Made by a program: the position numbers and the translations under genes
Assembly: GCA_003640385.1 (NCBI GenBank)
Contig: RCAB01000068.1
Coordinates: 1 to 64,000 of the forward strand
Reading direction: 5' to 3'
DNA length: 64,000 nucleotides
Origin: Setaria digitata
Lineage: Eukaryota > Nematoda > Chromadorea > Rhabditida > Setariidae
The notes under the pieces: generated by a model
Databases searched by the model: none
The model's input: only the letters and a program-made list of their open reading frames with translations
What the model was told of the DNA's origin: nothing
In this document: positions 62,006 to 64,000 of the stretch, piece by piece
Position numbering within the stretch: position 1 is the first letter of the stretch
Layout of the letters: each line of letters opens with the position of its first letter

Positions 62006-64000
62006 GTTTGTCAACTAATTTTTTTGGGCTTGTAGATTTCTCAACTAAATCCTACTAGATATCATCTTATAGTGTAATTTCGAAAACGCATCGAGCAAAA
62101 TGATAACTGTCTTAGAAAGTCTGATCAGATGCAGAAGTCTGTGAATATAACTAATGATTCGAATAACTGTTCATGAGCACTTCCGCTAAATGGAGAGAAC
62201 TTTGAGTGTTGTGATGTATTTCGAGAATTCAATCTCATGGATTAAATATAGGAAGTAATTTGAGTGTATTCCGAAGTATTTCGTCTTTAAAAATAGATAC
62301 ATAGACCGAAATCCCTTAGAAACATGAAAAATCAATCTATAACTAAAATATTTTCATATTCATAATCAATTAGTTTTTTTTTTTGCCTCTTATCCTGTTT
62401 CGTCTAGTAAAAATATACATGCCAATGTTTCGATATACATGTCAGTGTTGATCGGAAGTTCCATGAAATTAGAAAAATTAGATTGTCGTTTCAAGACAAC
62501 TCCAAATTGAATTCGAGAAAATTAGATTTGTTTGTCCAAAAACCAAATGTGCATTTATTTATTTGTTATATTTATTTATTCATGCTTCTTGTTAAGAATC
62601 CGAATTCGGTTACTTATTTCTCTTTGATACAGATAGTGGTAAGCAAGACGAGTTTCTTGAGCAAAGCAGCAGCTCTCAAAATCTAGATTTTTTTTTTTTG
62701 CTTTTTTAAGAAGAGACTAATAGATAATTCTGAGAAAATAATCATCTGGAAGTTGCCAATGATATTCTAACAAGAAGTTATGGTCAAAGGAAACGTTGCT
62801 TAGAACAACAGTTTTCTTTATGCATATATTATTATTGAAATCAAAAAAGAAATTTAATTCAATTCAGGATTTTCGTTGTTGAACAAAGGAAATTCATATA
62901 TCTGCAGAGAAACTTCCCAGATTAGTCCATTAATCATCCAGCTTACTAGATTCCGATCCAAAAAAAAAGGAACTGTGTGTTTTTTAAATTTTGGTTTTTG
63001 TTTTTGTTTTTTCTTTTGAAAATTATACTTTTTTAAAATATAATTGGCAAGGTTAAAGTTTTTTGGGAAAATCTAGATTCTTTTTTTTTTTTTTAGGTAA
63101 TTTCGAAAGGATTTTGAAATAATCAAACATCGGTGTACACAGCACATCAGAATTTCTTAGCATTTATTTTTAACTACTCATATAGTGCAATAAAAACTCA
63201 TTTCCGGGTTTTGAAATGAAATTTTTAAGCATGGGAAAGAGCTGCTTCAAATAGCTATTTGTAGTACGAATTCGATCTTCTGCTGTTGAGCTATAATCTA
63301 AAATTCTTAAGAATCAGGCTTTCACTGATAAACTAAGAATTTTATAGGACCTTTTTTTATTGCTCAACTAGTGCTCTCTCGACTTTATCAAAATCAGGAA
63401 ATGTAAAGCTTTCAGGAAGATATTTAAAGCAGTGGCAAATATAAATCTTTGGAAAGAACTGATTCTTAAAAGTTCATTTCAAAAATAACTCTGTTGCAGC
63501 AACTTTAAGCTAATCCATGGAACCATCCATCCATTTTGGTGCTTAGTCTTGGAACTTTTCGAGCAAGAAAGCCTCAACTACCATACCAAGTATACAGCAA
63601 CGAGCGATTCAGGGTTCCATGAAGCGAAATCTCTTTATGAAGCAAAGAAATTGAACTGGTAGCCAGGGATTCTGATGTAATTGTTAGAGGAAGTACGAAT
63701 AGAGCTAGTAATCTTAGCTAGGATGCCCTGGAAGGACGATGAGAAGGAATGGCATGCTTCGAAAAGTGAGACGAAAAGTCTTGATGCCCATGAAGAAACC
63801 GCCGCTGTGAATCTGATTCACTCATTCTTGAAAAGTTTCGTCTGCTAACGAATATCATTTGTGAAGAACCAATAATTTCTATCCCTGTTATACGTGGATG
63901 TTATGTGACTGACATATGCATCAGCAGTAATTGGTAGAACGTGATTTTTGTTTGCTGCTTAATTCACGCAAGCAATACGTGATAGCGATACAATAGCATG
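62006..64000. other. Probable intron and 3' region of the F-box gene; no sure exon
   Basis: Nearly 2 kb after the last recognised F-box/LRR exon. T-rich runs (for example near 62687 and 63080) are frequent. The frame at 63500-63662 (about 54 codons ending in TAG) is the only coding-like stretch; it may be a terminal exon or chance. Confidence 0.35.

Noticed and set aside
1..64000. CRISPR arrays, prophage, transposase or bacterial endosymbiont genes
   Set aside because: No regularly spaced repeats and no prokaryote-like long ORFs or operons were seen; all recognised genes are intron-rich and animal-like.

Overview
The window looks like nuclear DNA of a parasitic-type nematode, most plausibly a clade III (spirurine/filarial-like) worm. 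The DNA is AT-rich. Genes are broken by many small introns with nematode-type acceptors (T-rich run then CAG/TAG), and several start codons sit 5-35 bases behind such an acceptor, as expected for SL trans-splicing. The gene content is animal and nematode in character: an innexin, an RPamide neuropeptide precursor, CRAL-TRIO/GOLD lipid-transfer proteins, a Hippo-pathway scaffold, and tRNA-Ile and tRNA-Sec. No bacterial, viral or intact transposon genes were recognised. All gene models were built by hand from splice sites and reading-frame phase; exon coordinates are given in each entry.

Layout. 0-11 kb: a possible last exon of an unknown gene at the left edge, a three-exon neuropeptide precursor with one GFRPG-KR peptide (+), and a ten-exon innexin (+). 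11-22 kb: a 20-exon, about 814-residue adenylate-kinase protein on the minus strand (RIIa-like dock, two kinase modules, long charged linker) with a tRNA-Ile(AAT) gene in its first intron. 22-28.7 kb: mostly empty, with one good but unidentified minus-strand coding exon. 28.7-31.1 kb: complete eight-exon Salvador/SAV1 homologue (+). 32.6 kb: selenocysteine tRNA (+). 33-35.3 kb: unrecognised membrane protein (-). 35.3-40.8 kb: gene desert with a 100-bp-class inverted repeat. 40.8-43.3 kb: 3-hydroxyacyl-CoA dehydratase (+). 45.3-58.1 kb: two paralogous CRAL-TRIO/GOLD genes (+) flanking an oppositely oriented glucocerebrosidase (-). 60.9-62 kb and probably beyond: an F-box/leucine-rich-repeat gene (+), open at its 3' end.

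Functional links. The 40-58 kb block has a lipid theme: very-long-chain fatty-acid elongation (HACD), glucosylceramide breakdown (GBA) and phospholipid/sterol transfer (CRAL-TRIO-GOLD). This is co-location, not an operon, since strands alternate. Two Pol III genes lie near or inside Pol II genes. No operon-like same-strand gene pair with about 100-bp spacing was seen.
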